Below, one piece after another: positions 44,668 to 52,569 of a DNA stretch of 64,000 bases. A program made the position numbers and the translations under genes. The notes below the pieces were generated by a model, which saw only the letters and a program-made list of their open reading frames with translations, was not told the origin of the DNA and did not search any database. Origin of the DNA: an uncultured Eubacteriales bacterium (GTDB lineage: Bacteria; Bacillota; Clostridia; Christensenellales; CAG-314); assembly GCA_900546875.1 (NCBI GenBank), contig URET01000001.1:1-64000 (forward strand), given 5' to 3'. How positions within the stretch are numbered: the first letter of the stretch is position 1; each line of letters opens with the position of its first letter.

Positions 44668-45578
44668 TCGAAGTTGAATTCGGGAAACCGTTTGAAAGCA
44701 GGATTTTTCTGGCTCTTGGTTATTTTGACTGTGTGCATGAGGGGCACAGAAAACTTATAGAAATTACTCGCAGCCATGCAAAAAAGCAGAATGCATTATG
44801 TGCAGTCATGACGTTTGAAGATTCGGAGTTTCCTCTGCCGAATAAAGATACAAGATCCTTGTATACCTATGAAGAGAGGACGGAAGAATTTGCCGATCTC
44901 GGAGCTGACGTAGTCATCAAGGCGTATTTTACAAAAGAATTCATGAAAACAGGTGCGCATGAGTTTCTGGAATTACTGGCGGAGTATGATCTTGGCGGCG
45001 TTTTTTGCGGTTATGACTACACCTTCGGCAGAAATTCCGAAGGCAACGCTTTATTGCTGAAGAAATTTGCGGAAAGTAAGGGCATACCGTTTTATTGTAT
45101 GGAAAAATACGAGATAAACGGGATGAGGGTGTCGAGCACCGTAATAAAAGATTATCTGGCGCGGGGAATGATCGAGGAAGCCGACAAAATGCTGGGGAGG
45201 CCTTTTAAGATCACCGGCAGAGTGACGGAAGGCGACGGGAGAGGTAACAGTCTCGGATTTCCGACGGCGAATCTGATCTGTTCAAAAAATAAGGTACTGC
45301 CTGCTGACGGAGTTTATTCAGCCGAATGCAGTACAGACGGTGCGGTGTATAAGACAATGCTTCATATCGGGCCGAGACCGACATACGGAGGCGGAGAAAA
45401 GAGGATAGAGGCGCATTTGATCGGTTTCTGCGGGACTCTTTACGGAAAGGAGCTGACATTAAGAGTGAAGAAAAGGATACGCGGAGTAAAGGAATTTTCG
45501 GGAAGCGAGCAGTTAAAAGTACAGCTGAGGAAAGATATGGAAGAGGTAAAGAATGATTCGTTTTGGACCAAGCGGTAA
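44664..45578 (+). CDS. ribF: Bifunctional riboflavin kinase / FAD synthetase
   Basis: A 304-residue enzyme making FMN and FAD. The N-terminal nucleotidyltransferase half has ALGYFDCVHEGHRKLI near residue 16; the family usually has GxFDGVHxGH, so Cys replaces Gly here. RVSSTVIKDYL lies near 155. The C-terminal flavokinase half (about 180-300) shows GRGNSLGFPTANL. It is the last gene of the rimP-ribF run and overlaps nfo by 26 bases. Confidence 0.93.
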   Translation: MIEVEFGKPFESRIFLALGYFDCVHEGHRKLIEITRSHAKKQNALCAVMTFEDSEFPLPNKDTRSLYTYEERTEEFADLGADVVIKAYFTKEFMKTGAHEFLELLAEYDLGGVFCGYDYTFGRNSEGNALLLKKFAESKGIPFYCMEKYEINGMRVSSTVIKDYLARGMIEEADKMLGRPFKITGRVTEGDGRGNSLGFPTANLICSKNKVLPADGVYSAECSTDGAVYKTMLHIGPRPTYGGGEKRIEAHLIGFCGTLYGKELTLRVKKRIRGVKEFSGSEQLKVQLRKDMEEVKNDSFWTKR

Positions 45579-46395
45579 TTCAGACAGTTTTTATGACGAC
45601 GGAAATAAGGTATCGGAACAGGCTCCTGCCTGGCTGAGAGAAAAAGGGCTGAATGCTTACGAATACAGTTTCGGGCGCGGAGTGAACATTTCCGAAAAGA
45701 AAGCCGGTGCGATAAAGAAAGCCGCAGAAGAAAACGGAGTTGAGATATCGGTACATGCGCCGTATTACATAAATTTTGCAAATCCGGACGAGGAGATGGT
45801 AAAGAAGTCTTACGGATATTTATTCCGCAGTGCCGATATGGCAAGGCGCATGGGTGCAGGAAGAGTGATATTTCATCCTGCGGCGGTAGGCAAGGCAACG
45901 AGGGAAGAGGCTTTTGAGCTTACGAAGAAACGGTTTGATATATTGATCGAAAAGATCCGCGCCGAAAAGTATGATGACATTCTGTTCTGTCCGGAAACGA
46001 TGGGAAAGATTAATCAGATAGGTACGCTTGAAGAAATAATCGAGCTGTGCGCAATGGACGAGGTGCTTATGCCGACTGTGGATTTCGGACATCTGAATGC
46101 GCGCACGCTTGGAAAGATGAACAGCAGAGACGAGTATGAAAGGGCGCTGGAACTGTTATCGCGTTTAGGGGAAAATAAGTACAGACATTTTCATATGCAT
46201 TTCAGCAAGATAGAATACTCAAATGGCGGAGAAGTAAAGCATCTTACATTCGAAGATAAAGTATACGGACCGGATTTTACCGAGCTTGCCGTTCTGATAA
46301 AAGGAAGGGGGCTTGAACCGGTCGTAATATGCGAATCTGACGGAACACAGGCAGAAGACGCGCTAACCATGAAGAAAATATTTGAATCGGTATAA
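45553..46395 (+). CDS. nfo: Endonuclease IV (AP endonuclease, TIM barrel)
   Basis: A 280-residue zinc-dependent DNA repair nuclease. Metal-ligand motifs are HAPYYINFANPDEE near 75, VIFHPAAVGK near 108, CPETMGK near 145, TVDFGHLNA near 178 and HFHMHFSKIEY near 215. The family acts at abasic sites. It overlaps the end of ribF, so it is probably in the same transcript. Confidence 0.92.
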   Translation: MIRFGPSGNSDSFYDDGNKVSEQAPAWLREKGLNAYEYSFGRGVNISEKKAGAIKKAAEENGVEISVHAPYYINFANPDEEMVKKSYGYLFRSADMARRMGAGRVIFHPAAVGKATREEAFELTKKRFDILIEKIRAEKYDDILFCPETMGKINQIGTLEEIIELCAMDEVLMPTVDFGHLNARTLGKMNSRDEYERALELLSRLGENKYRHFHMHFSKIEYSNGGEVKHLTFEDKVYGPDFTELAVLIKGRGLEPVVICESDGTQAEDALTMKKIFESV

Positions 46396-46415
46396 CGCCG
46401 ACAGGAGGATAAAGT

Positions 46416-47480
46416 ATGAAAGATATAAAGAAGTTATTTGAGTTGACACCGTCAGCGGAAGCTTTTTTGATAACCTCTCAGAAGAACAGATTTTATTTTA
46501 CGGGATTCAGCAGTACAGCAGGATATCTTATTATCGGCAAAGAAGGGATGGTGTTTATCACTGATTTCAGATATGGAGAAATGGCAGCATCTTTATCGCA
46601 GCAGGGTATAAAGGTAATAGTCAGTTCCGGAGCGGCGGCGACCGAAGAAATAAAGAATCAGTTCAGGAAAATGGGTGCGAAGAAGATAGGCTTCGAGGAT
46701 ACCGAGATGACCGTAGCGGAGTATAACAGCTACAGGAAAACGTACGATGAGCTTGAATTTATCCCTGCAGGCAGTTCAATATCGCTGATAAGACAGATAA
46801 AGACTCCGGAAGAAATAGAAAATATAACAAAAGCGCAGGCGATAACGGATAAGGTATTCAAGCATATGCTCGGATTCATATCGGTAGATATGAGTGAGAT
46901 GGATATAGCCGTGGAACTGGAATGTCAGGTAAGGAAGCTCGGAGGAGACGGGCTTGCATTCGATACGATAATAGCAAGCGGAGAAAACAGTTCCAAGCCG
47001 CACGCGCATCCGACGATGAAGAAGATAAAGAACGGAGATCCCGTAACAATGGATTTCGGTGCAAGATATAAAGGTTATTGTTCAGATATGACAAGAACGA
47101 TATTTGTAGGGAAGCCTTCGGCGCAGATAAAGAATATATATGAGATAGTACTTAAGGCGCAGATGAATACGCTTGAAAACATGAAGCCCGGGATGACGGG
47201 TAAACAGCTGGATGCATTGGCAAGAGAAATTATCACGGCGAACGGTTTCGGGGAGTATTTTCAGCACAGTACGGGGCACAGCCTTGGATTAGACATACAC
47301 GAGTCGCCCAATCTCAGCGCAATGTGCGAAACGGAATTCAAGCCTAACATGTTAGGTACGGTAGAGCCGGGAATATATGTATCAGGATTAGGCGGAGTAA
47401 GGATCGAAGATTTGGTGGTTTTCACACAAGACGGGGTAAAGAATTTGACAATGTCGAGCAAAGAGCTTATAATAATATAA
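46416..47480 (+). CDS. pepP: Xaa-Pro aminopeptidase (M24 family)
   Basis: A 354-residue cytosolic metallopeptidase. An N-terminal creatinase-like domain (1-125) precedes the pita-bread catalytic domain. Metal ligands are two Asp in MDFGARYKGYCSDMTR, His in HSTGHSLGLDIHE, and two Glu in TVEPGIYV and GGVRIEDLV. In Bacillota the gene typically stands directly before efp, as it does here. Removes N-terminal residues ahead of proline. Confidence 0.94.
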   Translation: MKDIKKLFELTPSAEAFLITSQKNRFYFTGFSSTAGYLIIGKEGMVFITDFRYGEMAASLSQQGIKVIVSSGAAATEEIKNQFRKMGAKKIGFEDTEMTVAEYNSYRKTYDELEFIPAGSSISLIRQIKTPEEIENITKAQAITDKVFKHMLGFISVDMSEMDIAVELECQVRKLGGDGLAFDTIIASGENSSKPHAHPTMKKIKNGDPVTMDFGARYKGYCSDMTRTIFVGKPSAQIKNIYEIVLKAQMNTLENMKPGMTGKQLDALAREIITANGFGEYFQHSTGHSLGLDIHESPNLSAMCETEFKPNMLGTVEPGIYVSGLGGVRIEDLVVFTQDGVKNLTMSSKELIII

Positions 47481-47506
47481 GAGAGAAAGCCTGATGGGAG
47501 GTAAAT

Positions 47507-48070
47507 ATGATATTAGCTGGAGATTTTAGAAAGGGCGTAACATTCGTTGACGGGACTACTGTATATGTGATCGTTGATTTTCAACACGTAAAGCCCGGCA
47601 AGGGTGCGGCGTTTGTGCGTACGAAGATAAAGAATGTGATGACCGGGGCAGTACTCGAACGCACTTTCAATCCAACGGACAAGTTTGAAAAGGCGCATAT
47701 AGAGAGCAAGAAGATGCAGTATCTTTATGCGGACGGAGATCTTTATTATTTCATGGATCCGGAGACATACGAGCAGATTCCGCTGAATAAATCGCAGGTA
47801 GAAGACGCCTTGATGTATATGACGGAGAATATGGAAGCGAGTATAAAGTTTTACAAAGGTGAAGCATTTTCGGTCGAACCGCCGAACTTTGTTGAGTTGA
47901 AGGTTACGATATGCGAGCCGGCTGCAGTGGGGAATACCGCTACAAACGTAACGAAACCTGCAACGGTGGAGACCGGATACGAATTGCAGGTTCCCATGTT
48001 TGTAAATGAGGGGGATGTGATCAGAATAGATACACGGACCGGCGAGTATATGGAAAGAATAAAGAATTAA
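47507..48070 (+). CDS. efp: Translation elongation factor P
   Basis: A 187-residue factor that rescues ribosomes stalled at proline stretches. Three OB-like domains are visible. The tip loop reads [14 protein letters not shown], with Lys at the modified position, as in Bacillus EF-P, which carries 5-aminopentanol. The C-terminal [28 protein letters not shown] is shortened here to the usual RIDTRTG signature. It is followed by a terminator hairpin. Confidence 0.95.
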   Translation: MILAGDFRKGVTFVDGTTVYVIVDFQHVKPGKGAAFVRTKIKNVMTGAVLERTFNPTDKFEKAHIESKKMQYLYADGDLYYFMDPETYEQIPLNKSQVEDALMYMTENMEASIKFYKGEAFSVEPPNFVELKVTICEPAAVGNTATNVTKPATVETGYELQVPMFVNEGDVIRIDTRTGEYMERIKN

Positions 48071-48127
48071 AGAACGCTTAAAGCGGCTATAAAGACGCAG
48101 AGAGCGGTGAAAACGGAAGAGTAACGG

Positions 48128-48154
48128 GCGCCGGACAAAATTGTCCGGCGCTTT
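48128..48154 (+). terminator. Strong hairpin after efp
   Basis: GCGCCGGACAA and TTGTCCGGCGC form an 11-bp stem around AA, followed by TTT. The T run is short, but the stem is very stable and lies 60 bases after the efp stop. Confidence 0.7.
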
Positions 48155-48305
48155 AGATGCGGCGCTTAAAAACGGAGAAGCCGTGAAGCGGAAGGAAGCC
48201 GAAAGCGGGTGCGAGACAAGAAAAAAGGACTAAAATTAAGGGATATCGTAACAAAAAAGCGGGGTCAAAATATTTTTTTAATATTGAGATTGACCCTTCA
48301 AACGA

Positions 48306-48334
48306 TTGACAAAAACGGGATACGTAATTATAAT
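48306..48334 (+). promoter_or_regulatory. Promoter of tRNA-Gln
   Basis: TTGACA (48306-48311) and TATAAT (48329-48334) with a 17-base spacer, 18 bases upstream of the mature tRNA. Confidence 0.85.
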
Positions 48335-48351
48335 AAATTCGTTGATTTCGA

Positions 48352-48427
48352 TGGGGTATCGCCAAGCGGTAAGGCAACGGACTCTGACTCCGTCATTACG
48401 TAGGTTCGAATCCTACTACCCTAGCCA
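48352..48427 (+). tRNA. tRNA-Gln(CTG)
   Basis: A 76-base cloverleaf with encoded CCA. The acceptor stem is TGGGGTA/TACCCTA with one G-T pair, the D arm holds AAGCGGTAAGG, the anticodon arm is ACGGA CTCTGAC TCCGT with anticodon CTG, and the T arm contains TTCGAAT. It is transcribed alone from its own promoter to a terminator. A TTG-anticodon partner for CAA codons must be elsewhere. Confidence 0.95.
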
Positions 48428-48457
48428 GAAGCAGTTCCTCGCGGAAGAGGAGCCGGA

Positions 48458-48484
48458 CCCCCCGGATAATATCCGGGGGGTTTT
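48458..48484 (+). terminator. Intrinsic terminator after tRNA-Gln
   Basis: CCCCCCGGAT and ATCCGGGGGG form a perfect 10-bp stem around AAT, followed by TTTT. Confidence 0.85.
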
Positions 48485-48490
48485 ACAATA

Positions 48491-48886
48491 TCAGAAAGTT
48501 ATGACTTCGGGTCCATGAGAGAAAGAAGAAATCGTTGCAACGGCATCGCGGAAAAAGAAAACGGCGGTGTTGCCGTTCGGTCCCGTAGTATACATGGCGC
48601 GAAGGGACGGGTAGTTGTTCAGCATACTTTCCTGCGCTTCGGTGCGTTCGTCGAGGACGAGAGTGCCGGTTACTCGGATCCACTCGTCGCCTTTCATGGC
48701 GCATATTTCCACTTTAGGATTACTGCTGATTTGTTTTGCGACGTTTTTGCTTTTGCCTGTCTGGATGTAGAGTTTGTTTTCGAAGATATTAACGGTACCG
48801 AAAGGTCGTACGCGAGGCTGATCGCCCTCAACGGTGGCAAGGTAGTAAGTTTCTGCGGTTTTCAGAAATTCATAGACGCGTTTCAT
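48491..48886 (-). CDS. Pyridoxamine 5'-phosphate oxidase family FMN-binding protein
   Basis: A 131-residue split-barrel flavin protein. TYYLATVEGDQPRVRPFG near residue 12, KLYIQTGKSKNVAKQI near 38, and WIRVTGTL near 68 follow the small clostridial PPOX pattern. It is unlikely to be a true PdxH and more likely an FMN-dependent reductase or F420/flavin-type enzyme. GGAGGAAAA stands before the ATG. It reads toward the tRNA-Gln terminator, whose symmetric stem may also end this transcript. Confidence 0.85.
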   Translation of the reverse strand: MKRVYEFLKTAETYYLATVEGDQPRVRPFGTVNIFENKLYIQTGKSKNVAKQISSNPKVEICAMKGDEWIRVTGTLVLDERTEAQESMLNNYPSLRAMYTTGPNGNTAVFFFRDAVATISSFSHGPEVITF

Positions 48887-49040
48887 AAGATTTTCCTCCG
48901 TAAAAAGAATATGGATATAAGCATTATATAACTTATTGTAAGAAAAATCAAGAGGGAGAGAAAGAAACAGTTTTACTATATCATGGATCCGGAAGTGAGC
49001 TTGCAGGGTGAAGCAAAAGGCGGATCGGGAAATTGCGGAT

Positions 49041-49071
49041 AAAAAAAGCGTTTAAATAAATTAAACGCTTT
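49041..49071 (-). terminator. Intrinsic terminator of the ferritin-like gene
   Basis: On the minus strand AAAGCGTTTAA and TTAAACGCTTT form an 11-bp stem followed by a run of T (A tract at 49041-49047 on the plus strand). It lies about 20 bases past the stop codon. Confidence 0.8.
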
Positions 49072-49089
49072 GTGTTTCAGATAAAATGA

Positions 49090-50337
49090 TCAGGGTTTTC
49101 TTCCGATGTCGGTATTGTCCCGAGTACGGTCACTGAGTTCTTTTACGGGATGAGGCGCAGTTTCGAAGCGGTAATCTCTGCCGTGCTTATCGATATAATT
49201 ACGGATGACTTTATGACTGGCGACATCTCTGGTGACAGTGTTCACGTCGTTTTGGTAACGGAAATAAGGATAATCTTCGGCAAGCTTGCTGATATCGACG
49301 TAATCTTCTTCTTTGGCGGTAAGTCTGACCGTATCTCTTAGTACGTCTCTGATATAATCTTTATTGGAATGGAGTTTTACAAGTTCGGGGAAATCACCTT
49401 TGCCGAGAATTTCCTGCCAGTTTTTATGATCGTAGGTTTCAAGGAGTTCGGCGGCAGTTCTGAGGTGGGCGAGTTCGATATTGAGGTGCTGTTCCCAGAT
49501 CTGTTTTACGTTCACATCCGTTTCGTCCATAAACATGGAGTAATAAAGGAAACATTCGGTATACTCGTGAAGGAGGAGGTTTTCGACCCAGGTACGGGAA
49601 GTATCTATAAATGAACCGTATTGGGTAACGTGTTGTTCTTCGATCATACCGATTTCAGTATAGAGTTTGCGGGCGAGGTCGTTGGTCTGGAAAGCGGCGA
49701 CATTCATATAGTAGTTCATAGTCTGTTGTTCGGCTGCAGTGATGATGCAGGCGTGCAGGATGGAGACGGGGTCGGCTTTACCGACGGTAAGATGCGGTTT
49801 TACTTCATCGGTAGGATAGCGGTGTTCACTGATCGTGGGTCTGCCGGGCATTATTTCGGTGTAGCCTCCTACAATACGTTCAGCGGCGATGCCTTGTTCC
49901 ATTTCGAGGAGGTCGGCATATCTGTAGAGATGGTCGAAGTCCTCGAGCAAAGCGAAATTGAGGGCTTTGACGAGATTTCTGTCCGGTTCGGTACGGGCGA
50001 GCTGAGCAGTCAGGTCGACGGCGAGCTGTTCATAACCGATAGTGGTTTCGAGTATGGTTTCGTCCTTGGGCTTCAGGGCGGCGATACGCTTTTGCTGCTG
50101 CTGTTCCTGACGGCGGAGAACCGCAAGCGATCTTCTCAGGTCGTTGTTATTGCAGTTTCTGTGGAACATATGAGAAAAGAAAACCTGATTGAATTCTGTG
50201 CCGTTCATAAGGATGATACGCGTACGCGTATACGGATCGACGGAATTTTTATCATAAGGTTTCGGAGCAAGCTGTTGCCAGTCCATAAAGCAGTCGTTCA
50301 ATTTCGGTGCTTTTTCTTTAAAAGGGTTAAAAGCCAT
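49090..50337 (-). CDS. Uncharacterised ferritin-like (di-iron) protein
   Basis: A 415-residue soluble helical protein. The start (MAFNPFKEK) has GGAGA eight bases upstream; the frame extends further but without such a site. Several ferritin-type metal ligands are visible in helices: LEDFDHLYRYADLLEMEQ, then AAEQQTMNYYM with EIGMIEEQHVTQYG, then LHEYTECFLYYSMF with NIELAHLRTAAELLE. The paired Glu and ExxH motifs imply two ferritin-like units or one with extra ligands. It resembles uncharacterised proteins of anaerobic Clostridia and Bacteroidota more than ferritin or rubrerythrin; no rubredoxin domain is present. A role in iron or peroxide handling is plausible but inferred. It is monocistronic. 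Confidence 0.65.
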   Translation of the reverse strand: MAFNPFKEKAPKLNDCFMDWQQLAPKPYDKNSVDPYTRTRIILMNGTEFNQVFFSHMFHRNCNNNDLRRSLAVLRRQEQQQQKRIAALKPKDETILETTIGYEQLAVDLTAQLARTEPDRNLVKALNFALLEDFDHLYRYADLLEMEQGIAAERIVGGYTEIMPGRPTISEHRYPTDEVKPHLTVGKADPVSILHACIITAAEQQTMNYYMNVAAFQTNDLARKLYTEIGMIEEQHVTQYGSFIDTSRTWVENLLLHEYTECFLYYSMFMDETDVNVKQIWEQHLNIELAHLRTAAELLETYDHKNWQEILGKGDFPELVKLHSNKDYIRDVLRDTVRLTAKEEDYVDISKLAEDYPYFRYQNDVNTVTRDVASHKVIRNYIDKHGRDYRFETAPHPVKELSDRTRDNTDIGRKP

Positions 50338-50680
50338 AGATATAATCTCCTTTTTTAAGATGATAATGGAAGTATACTCTATTTTGGATTTTTCAAACGT
50401 GAAATGAGAAAACTCGGCCGACAAAAGGTAAAAACAGGGTAATTACGCATAAAAAACAGAGAAAGCAAAAAGGGATAAAAGAAGGGTCAGATTAAACTTG
50501 ACGTCAGATAAGGCTGATGATATAATAAAAAGGATACAGAAAGGATAATGTTTGGATACGGAGCAAGAGGCTTGGAACAGGTATGAGCCTGAAGGAAAAT
50601 CGATACGCATGAACGAGAGCCGATACATTATATGCTCAGAATATGCTCAGACATCGGAATGATAGGGAAAGAATGTGGAT
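50338..50680. other. Intergenic region between two minus-strand genes
   Basis: About 340 bases with no supported gene on either strand. On the minus strand a TATACT box about 45 bases before the ferritin-like start may be its -10 element, but no matching -35 box is convincing. Confidence 0.4.
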
Positions 50681-50710
50681 ACGCATAAGCCGCTTGAGCG
50701 GCTTATGCGT
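50681..50710. terminator. Perfect 13-bp palindromic hairpin after the small membrane-protein gene
   Basis: ACGCATAAGCCGC and GCGGCTTATGCGT pair perfectly around TTGA. It starts ten bases downstream of the minus-strand stop codon at 50721. There is no T tract on either side, so it may be a factor-dependent terminator, an mRNA 3' end stabiliser or a protein-binding palindrome. Confidence 0.55.
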
Positions 50711-50720
50711 TAAAAGAATA

Positions 50721-51077
50721 TCAGAGTTGTTTCAATCTCTGAAGTATCAGCTTGACAAGGGATTTAAGACCGATGCTCTCATAAAGAGTATAAATAAGTT
50801 CCGAGCAGCTGATAGTACTCAAGGAGAGTGTAACGAAACGGGAGGCGGAGAAGTTTTCCGTTCCCGATAAGAGAAAATACAGACCTGCAAGAGCGAAAGA
50901 GAGCAAAGTTTCCGTGAGGAAGCACAGTTCGCTCAGTTTATCGGAATAAGATTTGCTTTCCTGGGAGCTGACAAGCAGCTTTTTCCAAAGCAGCTTGAAA
51001 AGTGAAGTGAGGATACAGGCAGAAACGGCAAGCATAATTACGCTCAATCCGTATTCGCCGAGGTTTTCGGGATACAT
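50721..51077 (-). CDS. Small membrane protein of unknown function
   Basis: A 118-residue protein with three hydrophobic segments (about 10-33, 52-74 and 82-105). The start MYPENLGEYGL is chosen because GGAGAT stands eight bases before this ATG. A charged loop with KSYSDKLSEL separates the first two helices. No family is recognised; the size is compatible with a holin-like protein, but there is no phage context. It is divergent from the CYTH-HAD gene, and a TATAAT box on the minus strand (complement of 51115-51120) may be its -10 element. Confidence 0.6.
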   Translation of the reverse strand: MYPENLGEYGLSVIMLAVSACILTSLFKLLWKKLLVSSQESKSYSDKLSELCFLTETLLSFALAGLYFLLSGTENFSASRFVTLSLSTISCSELIYTLYESIGLKSLVKLILQRLKQL

Positions 51078-51172
51078 TGCAGATATCTCCTTTTGGATTT
51101 TTCCCGCCGTAAATATTATAGCTGAAAAAAGATGACGGCGTATTGACAAAAAAAACGGAGTGCAAAGAAAAG

Positions 51173-52399
51173 ATGAGTATAAAAAAAACCGTGATCAAAG
51201 AGACGGAATATAAAGGAGAGTTGACAAAGGAAAGAGCAGAGAGTATGCAGCTTGACAGGCAGACAGAAAAAACATTGTACAATTATTATTTCGTGACTCC
51301 GGTTGTCAAGGATTTTATACGCATAAGGAGAGAAGGAGAGAGGTTCGAGCTCACTTTCAAGGCACACTTTAAAACAACGGGGCATGTGACAGAGTCAAGC
51401 GAAAGCACGATAGAAATAAGTGAGGAGGAAGCGGTAGGATATCTTGAAAGCGGGATACCTGAAAAAATAGTAGCCGAGCTGACGGGGCAGAAAGGCGGAA
51501 GGGCCGAGTACGCGGCGCAGAACAAAACGCTGAGAAGAGAAGGATTCATAAAAGACGTTCCGGTAAGTATCGATAAATGCAGCTATTACGGTGAGACCGT
51601 ATACGAGATCGAATGCGAGGATATAAATAAGTTGGGCAAGATCGAAGAGCTGATAAAAGGGTCGGTGACTGACGGAAAGATACCGGGAAGCAAGGCAATG
51701 AGGACTTTGAGAGCGGAGCAGACGTATACGTTCAAAACGCTTGAGTGTGTACTGTTCGATCTTGACGGAACGGTACTGAAAACCGATGAAGCAATTATAC
51801 CTTCTCTGAAGAAGACGTTTGAGATCATGGGAGGCGAAGCGGGAGACGATTACAGCAGATTTATCGGACCTCCGCTTGCGGAAACAATGTCAAAGATATT
51901 CGGGGATCCGGTGAAAGCGAAAGAGGGGATGGAGCTGTATTTGAAGATATACAACGATGCAGACGCGGAAAGCAGGATAAGGCCCTACTGCGGGATACCG
52001 GAACTTTTCAAGGAATTGAGGGAAGCCGGTCTGAAGGTGGGGATAGCAACGAGCAAGGGACAGAAGGTAGCGGAGAGCTGTCTGAAGCGAACCGGTGTTC
52101 AAGCAGATTTTGTAGTCGGTTCCGATGAAAAGCTGAATATAAGGAAAAAGGCCGACATATTGAATAGGGCAATAGAGGTGCATTTTCTTGAGAAGGAAGG
52201 GTGCATACTTATAGGAGATACATTCTATGATATGGCAGGAGCCGAGAAGGCGGGAATAAAGGCTGCAGCCGTAACTTACGGATATGGAAGGAAAGGAGAG
52301 ATGATGTTATATCCGCATATGTTTACGGCGGAATCGCCTGCCGAAACGGGACGCCGTATAAAAGAAAGGAGACAGGGCATTGAAAAGTACCGTTTATGA
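51173..52399 (+). CDS. CYTH (triphosphate tunnel) domain fused to a HAD phosphatase
   Basis: A 408-residue two-domain protein. The N-terminal ~190 residues carry CYTH hallmarks: ETEYK near the start (ExExK), RIRREGERFELTFKAHF, the acidic EIECEDINKLGKIEEL and the closing SKAMRTLRAEQ. The C-terminal ~210 residues are a HAD hydrolase of the phosphoglycolate phosphatase/PpaX type: FDLDGTVLKTD, GIATSKGQK and LIGDTFYDMAGAEKAG. CYTH enzymes hydrolyse triphosphates or make cAMP; HAD enzymes remove phosphates. The fusion suggests serial dephosphorylation of one nucleotide or polyphosphate. ATG 51173 is preferred over a TTG 30 bases earlier, which lacks a binding site. A tiny gene follows, overlapping by 20 bases. 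Confidence 0.75.
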   Translation: MSIKKTVIKETEYKGELTKERAESMQLDRQTEKTLYNYYFVTPVVKDFIRIRREGERFELTFKAHFKTTGHVTESSESTIEISEEEAVGYLESGIPEKIVAELTGQKGGRAEYAAQNKTLRREGFIKDVPVSIDKCSYYGETVYEIECEDINKLGKIEELIKGSVTDGKIPGSKAMRTLRAEQTYTFKTLECVLFDLDGTVLKTDEAIIPSLKKTFEIMGGEAGDDYSRFIGPPLAETMSKIFGDPVKAKEGMELYLKIYNDADAESRIRPYCGIPELFKELREAGLKVGIATSKGQKVAESCLKRTGVQADFVVGSDEKLNIRKKADILNRAIEVHFLEKEGCILIGDTFYDMAGAEKAGIKAAAVTYGYGRKGEMMLYPHMFTAESPAETGRRIKERRQGIEKYRL

Positions 52400-52538
52400 G
52401 CTTATGAGACTTTCGGAGTCAAGCGAAGAAGAGGGCTTTGACGAGGAAGACCTGGTTGCCGAACCTGAAGAGGAAGAAGAAAAAGAACCGCAAAGTAACG
52501 AAGACGAAGATATCTGGAGCAGACTGAGGAAATATTGA
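52380..52538 (+). CDS. Very small acidic protein, TTG start
   Basis: A 52-residue frame starting with TTG, with AAAGGAG eight bases upstream inside the end of the CYTH-HAD gene. About 40 percent of the residues are Glu or Asp, with a run EPEEEEEKEP in the middle. The N-terminus STVYELMRLSES and the C-terminus EDIWSRLRKY are short amphipathic segments around a disordered acidic core. The overlap and spacing argue for a translated gene. The pattern resembles small adaptor or inhibitor proteins, but no family is recognised. It is 31 bases before the P-type ATPase-like gene. Confidence 0.55.
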   Translation: MKSTVYELMRLSESSEEEGFDEEDLVAEPEEEEEKEPQSNEDEDIWSRLRKY

Positions 52539-52569
52539 TATCTGAATTAGGATCTGAGAGGGAAAAGCA

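Noticed and set aside
48306..48518. Small frames across tRNA-Gln
   Set aside because: They read through the tRNA promoter, tRNA and terminator.
49621..50358. 245-residue plus-strand frame opposite the ferritin-like gene
   Set aside because: Antisense shadow; the minus-strand gene has a proper ribosome binding site, ferritin-type motifs and a terminator.
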